Below, in pieces: positions 24,447 to 36,223 of a stretch of 64,000 bases of DNA. Both the position numbers and the translations under genes were made by a program. The stretch covers positions 621,439 through 685,438 of the forward strand of contig SCFE01000016.1 in NCBI GenBank assembly GCA_004352715.1, in the 5' to 3' direction. The notes beneath the pieces were generated by a model. The model saw nothing but the letters and a program-made list of their open reading frames with translations, made no database searches and had not been told where the DNA came from. The stretch comes from Hofstenia miamia. Lineage: Eukaryota > Xenacoelomorpha > Acoela. How positions within the stretch are numbered: the first letter of the stretch is position 1; every line of letters begins with the position of its first letter.

Positions 24447-25729
24447 TGTGACATAATCCATCAAACTATCATGTGTGGTCAAGATGAGAGAAAGGATGGA
24501 TGAAACCAAGACTAAAAATATTATAATGATTATAACAATTAATAAGTAAACACATGATAGGATTGACAAATTGCATACTCTAATTAATGCTGACGTTGAG
24601 TAATCATTAGCAGAAATATAAACAGAGGGAAAACTGTAAACAAGAAGTGATTAACAGGTACTAGTCGAGTATTTAGTTGTTTATTACAAAGTGCTATAAA
24701 TATAATTCAACTGTTCAAATTATTGATGAACGAATTTACTTTGGATTTACTTTTCTCTTGTCAGGTTATTTTATATTTTGATGGAAAGCTAAACGTTCAA
24801 GCACTGGGGTAATTGTATGGTGGTTCCCACATCCGTTTAAAGGTATGCTGGAGCAGCCTCCTAATAGCTATTCCACAGCGGGGAGGGCGACAGCTGTAGT
24901 TACCTTTTAGTGCTATTAGGTTATGAATAGGTGTAGGAGTTTTTACCATTATAGCTTTCCTAACCATTGTTGCTTGCCTGTTATTATGATTGCAATTATT
25001 ACGTTATACATGTTAGTTTCCCTATTGATGAACCTCAGTCAGTTATTGTGTTATCCTACAATCAGTGATTTAGTATTAACTTTATTTAGATTGTTATTTA
25101 AATCATGTTTTCATATTACATTCATTGTCAGTTATTTAATAGTCAAGTCAAGTTGCTCATTGTTTCATGCAGTAGACCTTTGGCCAACTCACGCATTTAT
25201 TTTCTTGCAGGCGGCATTGATTGTTTACATGTATCAAGGGCTATCATGTATTCCTATATATGTAGGGTTATTATATGTAAGGCTTGATAACAAGCTGCTC
25301 AAGCATTCAGGTTGCTGTAATCAATTCCATCTACAATTTCATAATAACAAAAACAATCAATGCACTAAATTCCTAAGTAGTTACAAATCCCATCACACTG
25401 AGTTTGCTATTCACACACTAATTCCTTTGATGGTTTCCACTCTAGAGAGGCAGCTTAATTGGTAGATGCAGCCAACTGGTGTGTCTTTGGAGCTGCGTGA
25501 TAAACCTTTGAGTGTTGATCCTGTCTTCTATTCTCTGCATTTCACCTAAATGAGTTGTAGTGAGTTATGCATTTAGAGAAGCTAACATAAATTAAGTTAA
25601 GTTAATAAACTGAACACTCACTCTGAAGGAGAGAATTAGGAGATTGTCAAACCTACTTAAGATGTTAACTAAGAAAAGTAATAAGTTTCTATGAATTCAA
25701 TATGAAAAGTAGAATGGCAAGATTCTACA
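24447..25729 (-). repeat. LTR of the nested element (upstream copy, complete)
   Basis: 1283 bp. On the minus strand it starts TGTAGAATCTTGCC and ends GGATTATGTCACA. The open frame that can be read on the plus strand at 24923-25465 is hydrophobic but lies entirely within the LTR and is broken in the sister copy, so I do not call it a gene. Confidence 0.85.
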
Positions 25730-25733
25730 ATGG

Positions 25734-26585
25734 TTAATTTGAACATTTAGAACCACTCTGCAACTGTGGGGTTATAAATGTTTACTTTCCCATTAAATTT
25801 CAGTAAAGTTTCTTTGCATGGTGTTGTTTTGTTATTTTTGTTTTGTATTAGTATTGATTTTTTGAATTTTGGTTTTTTTGGTTTCACAATTTTATCCTCA
25901 CTGTGAAATTGTTTTGATACTGCTCTTGTAATCTCTTCATTTTTTTTGTTTTTCAAGTTCAGCTTCTTCTTCAAAGTATTCTTGTCTCTTTTTTCAAGTT
26001 ATTCCACTTTCTCTAATTGTTTGCAAATCTTTCTCTAGTTCCTCTTCAACATAAATCTCATGTGTGACAATTTTTGCTGTTTCTCTTCCTTGATTAATTT
26101 AATTAATCTGAGTTCATCACACAATTGCTCCAGTTCACAGAATTGTAATTCATTGTTTTGTACCAATTGTTTATTTTCCTTTTCTAAATCTTCATATATT
26201 GCCTCCCATTTTTTATTCTGCTTGATAAATTTTTTGTTTGACTCCACTAATTGTTGAGACAATCTTTTAACATCTTGTTGAAACAACAGACCCTGTTTTT
26301 CTAGTCTTTGACTCATATCTATTTTGATTTCTCTTATTATCTCTCTTCTTCCAATTTTGCTGTCAGCTGTTTTATTTCAGCTTTCAGTAGAGTTTCTGTT
26401 TCATGGCCTTTCTCAAGGATTTGAAAAATTTCCTGGGGCTCATTTCTGGGGACATGTGAATTGTTTGCATTTCTATTGTTGGGGTTTGAGTTGATCCATT
26501 TATTGATGGTGTAGCTACTGTTGCCACTCAGGTTGATGGTGCTTTTTGTTGGGGTTTCTTTTGGTTCAATTTCTTTACTTTCCAA
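25734..26585 (-). pseudogene. gag-like N-terminal region with coiled coil
   Basis: The reading starts at 26585 on the minus strand (MESKEIEPKETPTK), about 155 bp after a primer-binding-site-like TGG. It continues through a long heptad-like acidic/basic coiled coil (residues rich in E, K, Q and L, e.g. LEKENKQLVQNNELQFCELE at about 26180), then a Lys-rich stretch and FNGKVNIYNPTVAEWF, the usual entry into the capsid region. Two short frame breaks (about 26317-26336 and 25975-26034) interrupt it. Its continuation lies at 20580-21183 beyond the nested element. Position and motif order support gag; the coiled-coil N-terminus is less common. Confidence 0.7.
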
Positions 26586-26741
26586 TACATTTAAGTTAGT
26601 GTTGACTTTGTTGATCCTTTACCAAATTTTTTCCCATTTTAGCTTTTCCATTAATCCAATTTCTTGTATTGTCAAATAGTAAAAATTTCAATATTTTTAA
26701 TGATTAATTGCTGACTGTCCATGATGTTATTTGGATCTTTG

Positions 26742-26759
26742 CACCTGTCATGGTCACCA
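26742..26759 (-). promoter_or_regulatory. Primer binding site of the minus-strand gag element
   Basis: Immediately after the LTR end (ATTATACA, minus strand) comes TGGTGACCATGACAGG. A TGG directly next to the LTR end is the expected complement of a tRNA 3' CCA. I did not identify the tRNA. Confidence 0.65.
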
Positions 26760-27172
26760 TGTATAATCTCCATCCAGGCCTAATTATGTTCAAACTACAT
26801 CTTTAATTTAATTTCTGATAAACTCAGCAGGAAGGGATCTAACTAATCACTGTTAGTAACTTGTAATGCTTGTAATATCTTTAACTTTAATTACTGACTA
26901 AACCACAATTCACTATTTAGGTGAGGATTCCCTGTAGTGCTTCAACATTCTAATGGGCATTTGCCTAATGCTGTTCTCCTAATCAGCAATTGATCCACTG
27001 CAACATTTACTTTGTTTTATCACCAACACTCAGCTAATTGGAAAATCATTACATGTAACTTAACCTATTGTGCTAATAATATGCATGACATAACTTAACT
27101 TATTTCTCTCATCAGATTGTGTGATTTGTTCAGACTAAATGATTTTACAAACACTCATTGTGTTATTGTACA
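26760..27172 (-). repeat. 5' LTR of the gag-bearing element
   Basis: 413 bp. On the minus strand it begins TGTACAATAACAC and ends GGAGATTATACA (TGT...ACA). It is followed by the primer-binding-site-like TGG and then gag in the same orientation. It aligns with 20091-20500. No target duplication was found. Confidence 0.75.
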
Positions 27173-27600
27173 GAACCTGTTTTACTTATTCATGTTAGCA
27201 ACAGTGTAATATTGTTTGATTCCTTCACCAGTTTTAACTAGGTTAAGTATATGATTAGGGCACTTGTACTGCTATTCATCTGTAATGAAATTTATCATTA
27301 TTGCTTTCAGATATTTCCCCAGGTTAGAAATGCACTGAGCTTATGTTATTTTACTTAGGACTNACTAAATGATTTTACAAACACTCATTGTGTTATTGTA
27401 CAGAACCTGTTTTACTTATTCATGTTAGCAACAGTGTAATATTGTTTGATTCCTTCACCAGTTTTAACTAGGTTAAGTATATGATTAGGGCACTTGTACT
27501 GCTATTCATCTGTAATGAAATTTATCATTATTGCTTTCACCTAAATTGCACAAGATTAGAAATGCACTGAGCTTATGTTATTTTACTTAGGACTTAGGTT
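27136..27600. repeat. Tandem near-identical copies around a single N (27363)
   Basis: Sequence right of the N (27364-27590) repeats 27136-27362 almost exactly, starting at ACTAAATGATTTTACAAACA. This fits two overlapping contig ends left unmerged better than a natural duplication. Confidence 0.8.
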
Positions 27601-27850
27601 CACCACTTGCACCCAAGAGTTAGGGCTTCTTTCTTCACAATCTAAGTAGGGCTCTAGTCTTATATGACTCTTCAAAAGGTTATCTGTATCAGGTTGGCTG
27701 AGTGTGGCCACTCTTCCCCAACACAATTTCCTGTTCACTTTTAACTTAAATTAGGATATGGTATATATGCAGGAGGAGTTAGTTAGTTTTGTAGCATCAG
27801 TCAATCTATGCATCAACTCAAAACACTCAATAAGTTAGAATTGTAGAATA
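27480..27850 (-). repeat. Inverted-repeat partner of 18330-19900
   Basis: The reverse complement aligns with 19604-19900 and, beyond the solo LTR, with the bases before 18341 (AACTCC..CT). The two copies flank the gag element about 8 kb apart in opposite orientation. Confidence 0.7.
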
Positions 27851-28177
27851 CATGCTGATTTCTCACCAATGCCATACTAGCTAAGTGAGATAGGGAAAAG
27901 CCTTATTTGTACACCTAACTTAAATTTATTTTGTGTTCAGAGGCATAGAACTTAGAATTGTTCCCATTGTGGAATTCTGACTACTACTTTATGCTTAGAT
28001 ATGCATTGTTGTTAATATTTCAAACTCTAAAAAAATACCAAAATAACAAAATTCTGAAGAATTTGCTTCATTAATTCTACACTGAAGTAGTTCTATTTAT
28101 ATTTTCCTTAAGCAAGTACCTGCTGCCATAAAAATTGAATTCACATAGACTCATCTGCATGCCACACAAATTTTTTG
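27851..28177. other. No recognisable gene
   Basis: Short AT-rich interval between two repeats; nothing identifiable. Confidence 0.5.
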
Positions 28178-29045
28178 CTGACAGGCACTTGCTCATACAT
28201 TTGATTATTAAATCTTAGTTAATCAATAACAAAAAATGCTATTTTAATTTTTCATTTACATTTTCCTTCAATCTTAGTTCTTGCATCAATTAGCAGCTTA
28301 TTTGATGGTTTATGCTACATTATTAAACAATTTTCACATAGATAGATAACAAGTAGGTTTCACTGAATCATTATATGAAATATTTCTTGTTATTAAATAT
28401 TTCTGTTGTGAGATGGCATATGAAAATGGATTTTACATGCTATCTTAATGCATGGCATAAAAATATTTTTAGCAATTGCTCTAAATTGACCTGCCTTTTT
28501 ATACCATCACAGAATCAGAAAAGCAATGTGCATTGTAGTGCTGCCTTTTTTTAAGGAAATGTTTGCTAGATTTTTGGGCAATTTGCATTTTATTTGCCCA
28601 TATATTTTCTTGAGAAGTAATAGAATAAAGTATTTTTAGTGATTGGTCTGCTATTATATGCTGTCATCAAATCAGACTAATTAATAGAAATCACTAAAAT
28701 TGAGATTGTCTAATTATGCATTCCAAATTAATAAGTTCATAAAACAATTGTCAAAAAATTAATTAGTTGCAGAATCAAATTGTAGCATTTATGCCACATT
28801 ATATATCAATTCAAAATCAATTATAATCAAATTGTACAATATCTCAGTTTTATCAGGAATGTGTGTAAGTTACTTTATTCAAGTTTTAGAAGTAATCATG
28901 TAGCATAATCCATCAAAATAAGCTGCTAAGTGATTAAAGAACTAAGATCAAAAGAAAATAAAAAAGAAGAATTGAATTAGCATTTATTGTTATTGATTAG
29001 CTAATAAAGATTTAATATGCAAATGTATGAGCAAGTGCCTGTCAG
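28178..29045. mobile_element. Foldback/MITE-like element with about 165-bp inverted ends
   Basis: The left arm starts CTGACAGGCACTTGCTCATA at 28178 and the right arm ends with its complement at 29045. The arms stay similar for about 165 bp (28178-28345 and 28880-29045), sharing AATCTTAGTTCTT and TAGCAGCTTATTT.GATGG. The centre has no coding capacity, so it is a non-autonomous DNA element. I could not find a target duplication and cannot assign a family. Confidence 0.75.
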
Positions 29046-29458
29046 ATATCTGAGGATGAATCACTCCTTGTTAATTTTAGCAAAAACAGACAGGCAAGTC
29101 TACATGAATTTAAGTTTTAAAAAACAACTTGTTTTGATTGATAGTAAGTATAAATAGCAGTAACTCAGTGTTATTTTGATGAAGTATATCCTTCAGAAAT
29201 TAGTTACTCTACAATTTATTTTCCATTAGATCATGTAATTTTTCAAATTTGTTTCAAATACATTGAAAATTAATGTTAACATATTTAGGACTTTGTTTGT
29301 AGTGTAATAATGTGCTTTCCAAAATATTATTTGAAAGACATCATGAATTATTATTCATATAAGGTTTTTTTAATCAAGATATTTTTTTGCATTTGCCATA
29401 TTGGGCAGTGTGGACTAAATGTATTATGAACTTGAGAGTTTCTGATGTTTGATCTTAA
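29046..29458. other. No recognisable gene
   Basis: AT-rich, unassigned. Confidence 0.5.
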
Positions 29459-29602
29459 ACAATTAATGCATTTGTGAATGTTCTTTGTATCTTTGTTTGG
29501 ACAATTTTTGTAATTGTGATTTGCTTTACACTACATGTAACAAATATCATCACATTTGCAAGTCTTTGTAGAATGACCATAGCCTTCACATGAACTGCAC
29601 AT
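29459..29602 (-). pseudogene. LINE ORF1-like zinc-knuckle fragment
   Basis: The minus-strand reading begins CSSCEGYGHSTKTC and continues with a second C..C...H....C knuckle after one stop (CKANHNYKNC), then HKCINC. Closely spaced knuckles of the form C-x2-C-x3-GH-x4-C followed by further Cys/His are typical of ORF1/gag proteins of non-LTR retrotransposons of the CR1/Jockey/I type. The upstream frame (about 29603-29673) is shifted. I found no reverse transcriptase nearby. Confidence 0.6.
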
Positions 29603-29889
29603 TCATACAATACATAGTGATGATCAATTATATGGATGATACTTAAACCATATTGAATTTTGTTGTTTATCATTGTATTTCTTAGTTTAGGTGAAACTTT
29701 GGTAATTATTCTTTACATCTTTTGAGGTTATTTGCATTTGAAAAAATAACAGTTAATTATGTTGTAGATTTTGGGAGGTTTATTATAAAAGAAATTACTT
29801 ACTCTGTTTATGTAACAGTGTGCATTGCTTATTTGTTTATTTCAAAATATTTACCAAATATATATTAATCAGTGGTTTAGTGAAAATTT

Positions 29890-30390
29890 TGTACCTCAAT
29901 TTTTCAAAAGAATATCTTTGTTTATTTCACTAAATTCTGTAAAAAAATAAAATTTATTTTTTTACTTTCCTCATGCAAAAAATGCAGATTTCAAATAATG
30001 CATTTACCTCACATTGAAGGCAATACCTTTTCCTTGCTTACATCTTCTAAATATGTTCGTATTTTCTATTTCATTCAGTCATCTTTAATTAATCTGTTTT
30101 ATGAGTAAGTTTTAGATATTGACTGTGATATCTTTCCTGAAGACTGCTTCCCTGGATCAAGTGCATGCAACAATAAGCACAGATTTTTATGCACAGACTA
30201 TTGGAAGCTGGGTGTTACTTATATTGCATAAATAGAAAGATAGCTTTGTAAATATTCATGTAGATTTTATATAAAACCTTTCCCAAGCAAAAATAACACT
30301 ATTGACGTAAAAGTTTATATAATAAACTTCATCTGTATATTTGCAATTAATTTTATTTTTGTGAATTTTTGTAAATTCTGTTAGATATTT
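29890..30390 (+). repeat. Dispersed repeat, copy 2 (partner at 6240-6770)
   Basis: Collinear with 6240-6770 on the same strand. Further shared blocks follow at 30842-30968 and 32444-32507, in the same order as at 10584-10845. Confidence 0.75.
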
Positions 30391-32082
30391 ATATTTTTTG
30401 CTGATTTGGTCATGTATTTTGGTTCAGTAATTGTGACATCACTGCTTCAAATCAAAATATTTAAAACAAATAGTTGTACATTTTCTAACATTCTATAAAA
30501 TATAAGTCCAATTATTATTTTGACAAAATTTATTAATTGCAAATAGGTCCTAATCAGTACTCAAATGTCCTAATTTCTTTCATGCTAATAGTTTTGAAAT
30601 ACTTTAAAATTAGCAATGTAATCCAGGTTAGCCAAACATAAGTTATTGCGTACTATATAAAGAAACATGAAATAAATTCTAAAACGACTGCAAAATTTAT
30701 AATTACTACGAGCTACCCCGCCAGGCATTTTCTTATCCCAACCATATGGAACAACCTAGATACCTCCTTGCTTTTGTAGTTAACAACAATTGTCTGAAAG
30801 TCAATCAATGCTGTTGAGTAAAAAGTCAAAAAGTCAATATACTTCCAAACCTAAATAGAGTTTTCTTATTACCCATTCGAAGATTTAGGGTAGTTGTCAT
30901 TATCCATGTAGGAACCAATAAAGAACATGAATTCCTGATTAATGTATTATCTATGATGATCCGATTCATAACTCGACTCCCCAGTTCAAGAATGGGCTAA
31001 CTTATATATCGTATGGCATTCTCAAAATGAACTATATCACGTGAACTAATGAGTTAGACCACTTTTGAATTTTCAAATTTCAGTTCCAATTTGAATTTTC
31101 GTGGCAGAAAAACTGAAAAGCAGTTAAACCTTGGTTAAATTGGTAGGAAATGGTTTATAGAAACTGTGATCAATTGTAAGTCACAATTCTCGAGTTAGAC
31201 CATTTTTGAACTGAGACATTAAACTATGACGACCAGGAACTTTTGTTTAACTTTTCCACACATTTTTTGCAGTAAAATAACATGCATTGAATGAAAACTT
31301 CAAATACCAAGTCCCACGAATTACAAAAACATTAGTAAATGCAATGATTCTCTAGAATATATCACTTATGATAGCCTATTGAAATTTTACCAAAATCATT
31401 AGCACTGATTTTGAGCAACAAAGCCTTGAAATGCCTCGGCCAATAATGAATCGATTTCATTAGAAATTTTCACGCAGCCTTCATATATCATTTAAAGACA
31501 TTAATAGGCCTCTACAATTTTTCAGCTTCATAGTGACATCTGGAGTATTATACATCAAAATTTTTTCTTCATTATACTTAGGTTTAAAAATTTAGAAAAA
31601 GTAAAATGAATTTGGTAAGCTAATAATTGTCAGCCATTTTAACCAATTTTCTTACCTTTGCAGTGATGCAACCAGTACGGGAACATGTTAGGGTTAAGAT
31701 CAGGGTTAGGCAGCTATTTTTCTGAGGAAATGCGAGTAATTTTTTATAAGATAGGCCTCAAATTTCCATATGGTTAGTTTTTCAATTTTGATTAACCATA
31801 ATAAATGACAAGCATTTTAAATTCATCAAGAATACATACCTAATTATATATTTTAAAATTCTTCAAAAACCAAGATCTCATATTGACAAAGCATCCTCTA
31901 ATTATTTCTTGGTGTATAGCCCGAAAAGAGAAGAATAGCGGGTTGGCAACAATAGATCTTATGTTGATTTCTCAAACATTGAGGAAAATCACGTTTTAAT
32001 GATGACATATGCTGGACATATTTTTGGCATTTTACTTATAAATATCAAAAACAAAAAATCAATCAATAATTAAATATTTACA
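30391..32082. other. No recognisable gene
   Basis: Apart from the block shared with 10584-10730 (at 30842-30968) I see no structure. AT-rich, with stops in all frames. Confidence 0.5.
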
Positions 32083-32174
32083 GATGTGGTCCTTTGATAT
32101 GCCCGGCATATCAAAGGACCACATCATTTTAAAGGATTATAGAAGAAGGCTTCTTCTATAATCCTTTAAAATGA
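32083..32174. repeat. Two back-to-back perfect palindromes
   Basis: Arms 32083-32103 and 32105-32125 are perfect 21-bp complements around a single central C. Arms 32124-32148 and 32150-32174 are perfect 25-bp complements around a single central G. The two structures overlap by two bases. Each could form a hairpin or a cruciform. See findings for natural versus artefact origin. Confidence 0.95.
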
Positions 32175-35089
32175 ATTCAAAAGAAGAGAAAACAGTTGTC
32201 ATCGTCAATTATTGATTGACCAGAAACACTAATTCCATCTCTCCAATTATTGCTGATGAAATAAATTTATACGAATATACAAGCTCTCCTAGCAGTTGAG
32301 TTACTTTGCTATTCTCGCTTTCGGAAGCAGAAAGATGTTCCTCCGTGGTTAAGAAGGGTGACATTTTATATACCCTACGAAAGTCATCTCAGATTACAGC
32401 TATCGTACATGTTATTGAGCTATTTCAAAATTAAAACCCCGGTGAATATTTCAAGAACTCCAGTAATTTGCAATAATTTTGAAAAAATAAATTTCTAATT
32501 TTAAGTCTATATTTATATATATATATGAGGCAGTTTTTAAATACCATATAATCCTTCGATGTTGAACGAACGAATCTAGGCCTGCATAACCACGGTTAAG
32601 TTTCCAACGTCATAGATAGCTGGCATTGATTTCACATGGGCGCTTGTTTCCTGTGAACTTACGTAGGTAAGAATTGTATAAATTTACCCAAATTATACCG
32701 ACTGCAGTGAATGGAATAAATTTATATGAAATGTGTTGAAAATAATATTTTAATTTTACATTTTATGTTTTTCCATTTGAGCATATTAATTATATTGGGT
32801 TTCTAACAAATAAAAACATTTTTATTGGGAATAATCATAGAGTTGACCTCAAATTGACCGAATAGGTGTAAATTTCAGTTTTTTTGCGTCAATCCTTCTT
32901 CTAAATCTGAAAAATTACTGACAAATATTTTAGTATGGCGTCCATGTCCTATGTATGTGTTTAAAAGCGCTAAGACATTAAGTAAGCAGCGATATGCACA
33001 TGGTGAAATCCATGATAGTAAGTAGTATACTGCACGATTGGCTTTTTTATTTTGAAAAATAATTTGCAATGGGAAAGGCTGGTCAAACATTTTACTAGTT
33101 TTCCGTATTTTGGGCGAACGTTTTGATGCTTTTGTAGTCATTTCTACTTATGCCATTTTCATTTATTTAGCTTCAGTTACAATCATACAGCGATCTACAT
33201 TTGTTTTAAATTGATGAATACAAGACATGCAAATTAAATCGAAAACGATTAGACACTTGTGATTCCTAGAATACGAATATGTAATTATAAACTTCTCCAT
33301 GACATTGATTCAATCTTGAAAATTTTGTTTGAATATTGAACAGTATTTATAAAAATGTTATTATCCCCTACATACATGCTCATTGGAAGTGCTAAAAAAT
33401 ATTTATATGGCTGGTCAGCACTGCTAGTCTCAATTTTTTCTGATGACAAAGTAATTTTTTCTATTGTTAATATTTTCAATGAAATTGACTGTGTATATTT
33501 GTACACATTTTGACTAAATCATGTAATTTTGGTCGATAGTCATAATATTTTCATGGCATATTTTTGTTGAAAACATTATATTTCGAGTGTCTTATGAATT
33601 GTAGCATTGAAATAATGGAAAAATTTTTCTTGTGAAACCATGTTATGACGTATAAATAACTCAAATTCAACTATTTTTTTCATATTCTCCATTTTGCGGA
33701 ATGCTAATTCTTAAAAGATATCCTTAATACTAAATTATACCAATGTTTAGACCAAATTAATATATTTATAAATAGGGTCGAGTGAACAGTTATTTTTTAT
33801 TTTTGAAAAAGGTGGTTCTAAAAAGCTGCCTGAACTTCTAAAATCACACTTTTTCATGTTTTTACGTATCTGTCTTGTTAACTCTTATATTTTTAATAGC
33901 AGGAGGCAAAATTGCAAAAACTTCTAAATATCATCAAATTTTATAATTATGGCTCCATTCTGTACACCATTTTGTAGGGTTTCAAAAAACCAAGAAAGCC
34001 AATATAAACACTTCGAGGTTTTCTTGTAGAGATATGCTGTTAAAGTTTCCTGGTATTACAATTGCACTAAATAATTCAATGGCATAACACAGAAATTGAA
34101 TGGAAACGGTGAGCTTGACCTTATATGATTTTTTTGGTTTTTGTGAAGCACTATGAAATTGGGTAATATTTGGAGGATTTTGCAAATTTTCTCCCTTGCA
34201 AGAAAAAAAATAGTAGCAGAGTTAAAATGACAACTACACAAAAACTTAAAGTGCTGTTTTCGAAGTAGAGATAGCTCTTCAAAACACATTTTCTCAAAAA
34301 TTAAAAAAAAATTTCCCTCCACCCTAACCATAAATGTTACCTGAGAAATATTAATTCAAAAATTCGTTTAAAAATCGACAATATTGATGTCATTTTAGAT
34401 TAATATCTGAACCCGAACTCATATTGAATTTCTTGAATCAATATCTAAGAAGCCAGTCAGCCTACGTGCCTAATCTTAACCTAATCACTTGCAATGCAAA
34501 ATCTTAAATTTCAATATTTTGAAGAATATATTTCAAAATCCTATATTGAGCTATTTCATGATAAAAGTCTTCCATACAATAGTGAAACCTGGACAAGAAT
34601 TAAATTTATGCTAACTTCAACTATTTTCGGTGATTCATTTACCAAAATTCTCCTAAAGATATTCTTTACTATATTCCCGGCACTTCATAATCACAAAATG
34701 GCTACTTCAATATCTGCAGTCATTCTATTAGGAATTTTTATGCTTCTATAAACAGAATTCAGAATAAAATTTAAACAGGTATACTGTTGTCATTTAAACA
34801 CTTATACATTAAGCTTACTATTCTACAAAATATATATGCAAGAAACAGATTCGTTTTATAGTTTAATATTCGCAGAAATTTAAAATTCGAAAACTCATTA
34901 CACTAAATATATAATATCCCAGTCAAAACCACAGGAATAATAACTCCTAGATTCACCGCCTAAGGAAGGACTACCACCTCTCCATCATATAAACCTATAT
35001 TCAATGCTTTTCATAGCATACTTTTTATAAATTCAGGCCAGTTAAGGGGGGAGACGTGTACCCTCAAAATCAGCTGTTGATGTATATAT
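32175..35089. other. No confident gene
   Basis: AT-rich. A short open frame on the plus strand at 34494-34751 ends in a hydrophobic segment (MATSISAVILLGIFMLL), but I recognise no family. A G-run (GGGGGGAGA at about 35046) lies 36 bp before the next LTR; because that LTR has its own target duplication, the two are not parts of one element. A short TA tract lies at about 32513-32526. Confidence 0.45.
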
Positions 35090-35942
35090 TGTAGAATCAA
35101 TACACTGCTTAGGATTGACCATAAATAGCTTTTACTATCATTTTATGTAGAATACAACCTGGATTTCCTACTTAGTAGTCGATCTCAACTATCTCTTACT
35201 GCTCAATTAATTAGACTATGTCTTGTGCAATAACTTTATTGCTAAATTAGAAGACAGTTAATATTAATAAATAAGTTCTCTTTAGGAGCAGAAGATCTCA
35301 TCAGGTCAGAACCCGAAGTGGTGCCATGCAATCAGGAATGAAGTGGTTACCAGCAGCGATCTCCAATGCTATGCCATGGTTTGTGACTCATTAAAGAACT
35401 AGCTCAGAGAACGTGGTGGTGGTGTAAGGGATCCTAGTGGTGCTTGCCCTATTTGATTTTGTACAATAATTGCTCTTGTTATTATCCTGGATTTGAAGAA
35501 TGCCTCTCAGCCGGCCAGTAAGTTCAATGGTGAGAGTCCTTGAATAGCTACTCGTGTGCCCAAATGTTTAGATTGCCATTGTAATAATAATAAAACCTGA
35601 TACAAAGCAAAGTTAAATCCAAACGATTTATTTCATCAACTCATTGTAAATGTCACACAGTATTTATAGTAAAAATGTACAATGCTAACATATACCTGTT
35701 TTTCGTTCACTATTTTTTCCGTAGTTGAATTTCTTCTGCTAATCTTACGCAACATGTTAAATTTAGCTATCCAGTAGCAATGCAATTTCGGTTTGAACTT
35801 TTTGCCAAATCTTATGCCAAACGTATTATAACTTAGTTTACAAAAATGTTCTAATTGATATAAAACAAGTTAATCAAAAATTAATAAAATAAAAGTTTTC
35901 AATATTGTCTTTTTCTCTTTGTCTACCGCCGATTATGTCACA
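35090..35942 (+). mobile_element. Solo LTR of the TGTAGAATC family, internally deleted, TSD ATAT
   Basis: Starts TGTAGAATCAATAC and ends GATTATGTCACA, flanked by ATAT on both sides (35086-35089 and 35943-35946). Compared with 50370 onward it lacks about 370 bp: the sequence jumps from TGCTCTTGTTATTAT to GATTTGAAGAATGCCTCTCA. It shares long stretches with 50370-51455, e.g. GCCATGCAATCAGGAATGAA. Confidence 0.88.
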
Positions 35943-36026
35943 ATATTTTATTGAAATTTATATAATTTTATTAAATATTTAACCGTAATTATGGAATTAA
36001 TATACAATAATGCAACTATTAAATAA

Positions 36027-36032
36027 TTTATT
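36027..36032 (-). promoter_or_regulatory. Polyadenylation signal AATAAA
   Basis: The minus strand reads AATAAA about 30 bases after the stop codon of the lectin terminal exon, the expected place for a cleavage signal. Confidence 0.5.
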
Positions 36033-36062
36033 TGTGAATCACTATATAATTAAATAAAATAT

Positions 36063-36175
36063 TTATATCAAGTAGTTTTTCAAGTCATGGCAAACAAAAT
36101 AGTACTGCATGGAGCACGACACATCAGCAAACTTATTACTATTATACAAAATAACACATTCTTCATTTGTGCCAT
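36063..36175 (-). CDS. Terminal exon of a C-type lectin-like domain protein
   Basis: After an acceptor (ATTTAG, minus strand) the exon reads GTNEECVILYNSNKF, ADVSCSMQYYFVCHD and then NYLI stop. This is the end of a C-type lectin domain: the E.CV.L strand, the D..C position and the final FVC. All three of its Cys match conserved disulphide positions. The exon starts two bases into a codon and fits the phase-1 end of the exon at 38445-38586. The joined junction would be DPN-x-GTNEE, exactly where the family has its EPN-type sugar-binding loop. Secretion or membrane anchoring cannot be judged without the upstream exons. Confidence 0.8.
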
Positions 36176-36176
36176 C

Positions 36177-36223
<47 letters not shown>

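Larger units (their letters stand above)
21184..25729 (-). mobile_element. LTR element (TGTAGAATC family) nested in gag, TSD ATGG
   Basis: The element lies between two ATGG copies (21180-21183 and 25730-25733). Read on the minus strand it begins TGTAGAATC at 25729 and ends ATTATGTCACA at 21184. Both ends carry LTRs in direct repeat (about 24447-25729 and 21184 onward). The interior visible between the gap and the right LTR (23492-24446) has no coding region I recognise, so it looks non-autonomous. A nominal 1000-N gap and a single-N join sit inside. Confidence 0.85.

Noticed and set aside
24923-25465. 180-codon hydrophobic open frame
   Set aside because: Lies wholly inside an LTR with TGT/ACA ends, and the sister LTR breaks the frame.
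32875-33506. Two minus-strand open frames with a shared TS..DQP look
   Set aside because: Similarity is only a few residues; no family recognised and chance is likely in this composition.
34494-34751. Env-like small protein with a C-terminal hydrophobic segment, followed by a G-rich tract and an LTR
   Set aside because: The LTR at 35090 has its own ATAT duplication, so the upstream sequence is flanking DNA and not part of that element; no env motif is visible.
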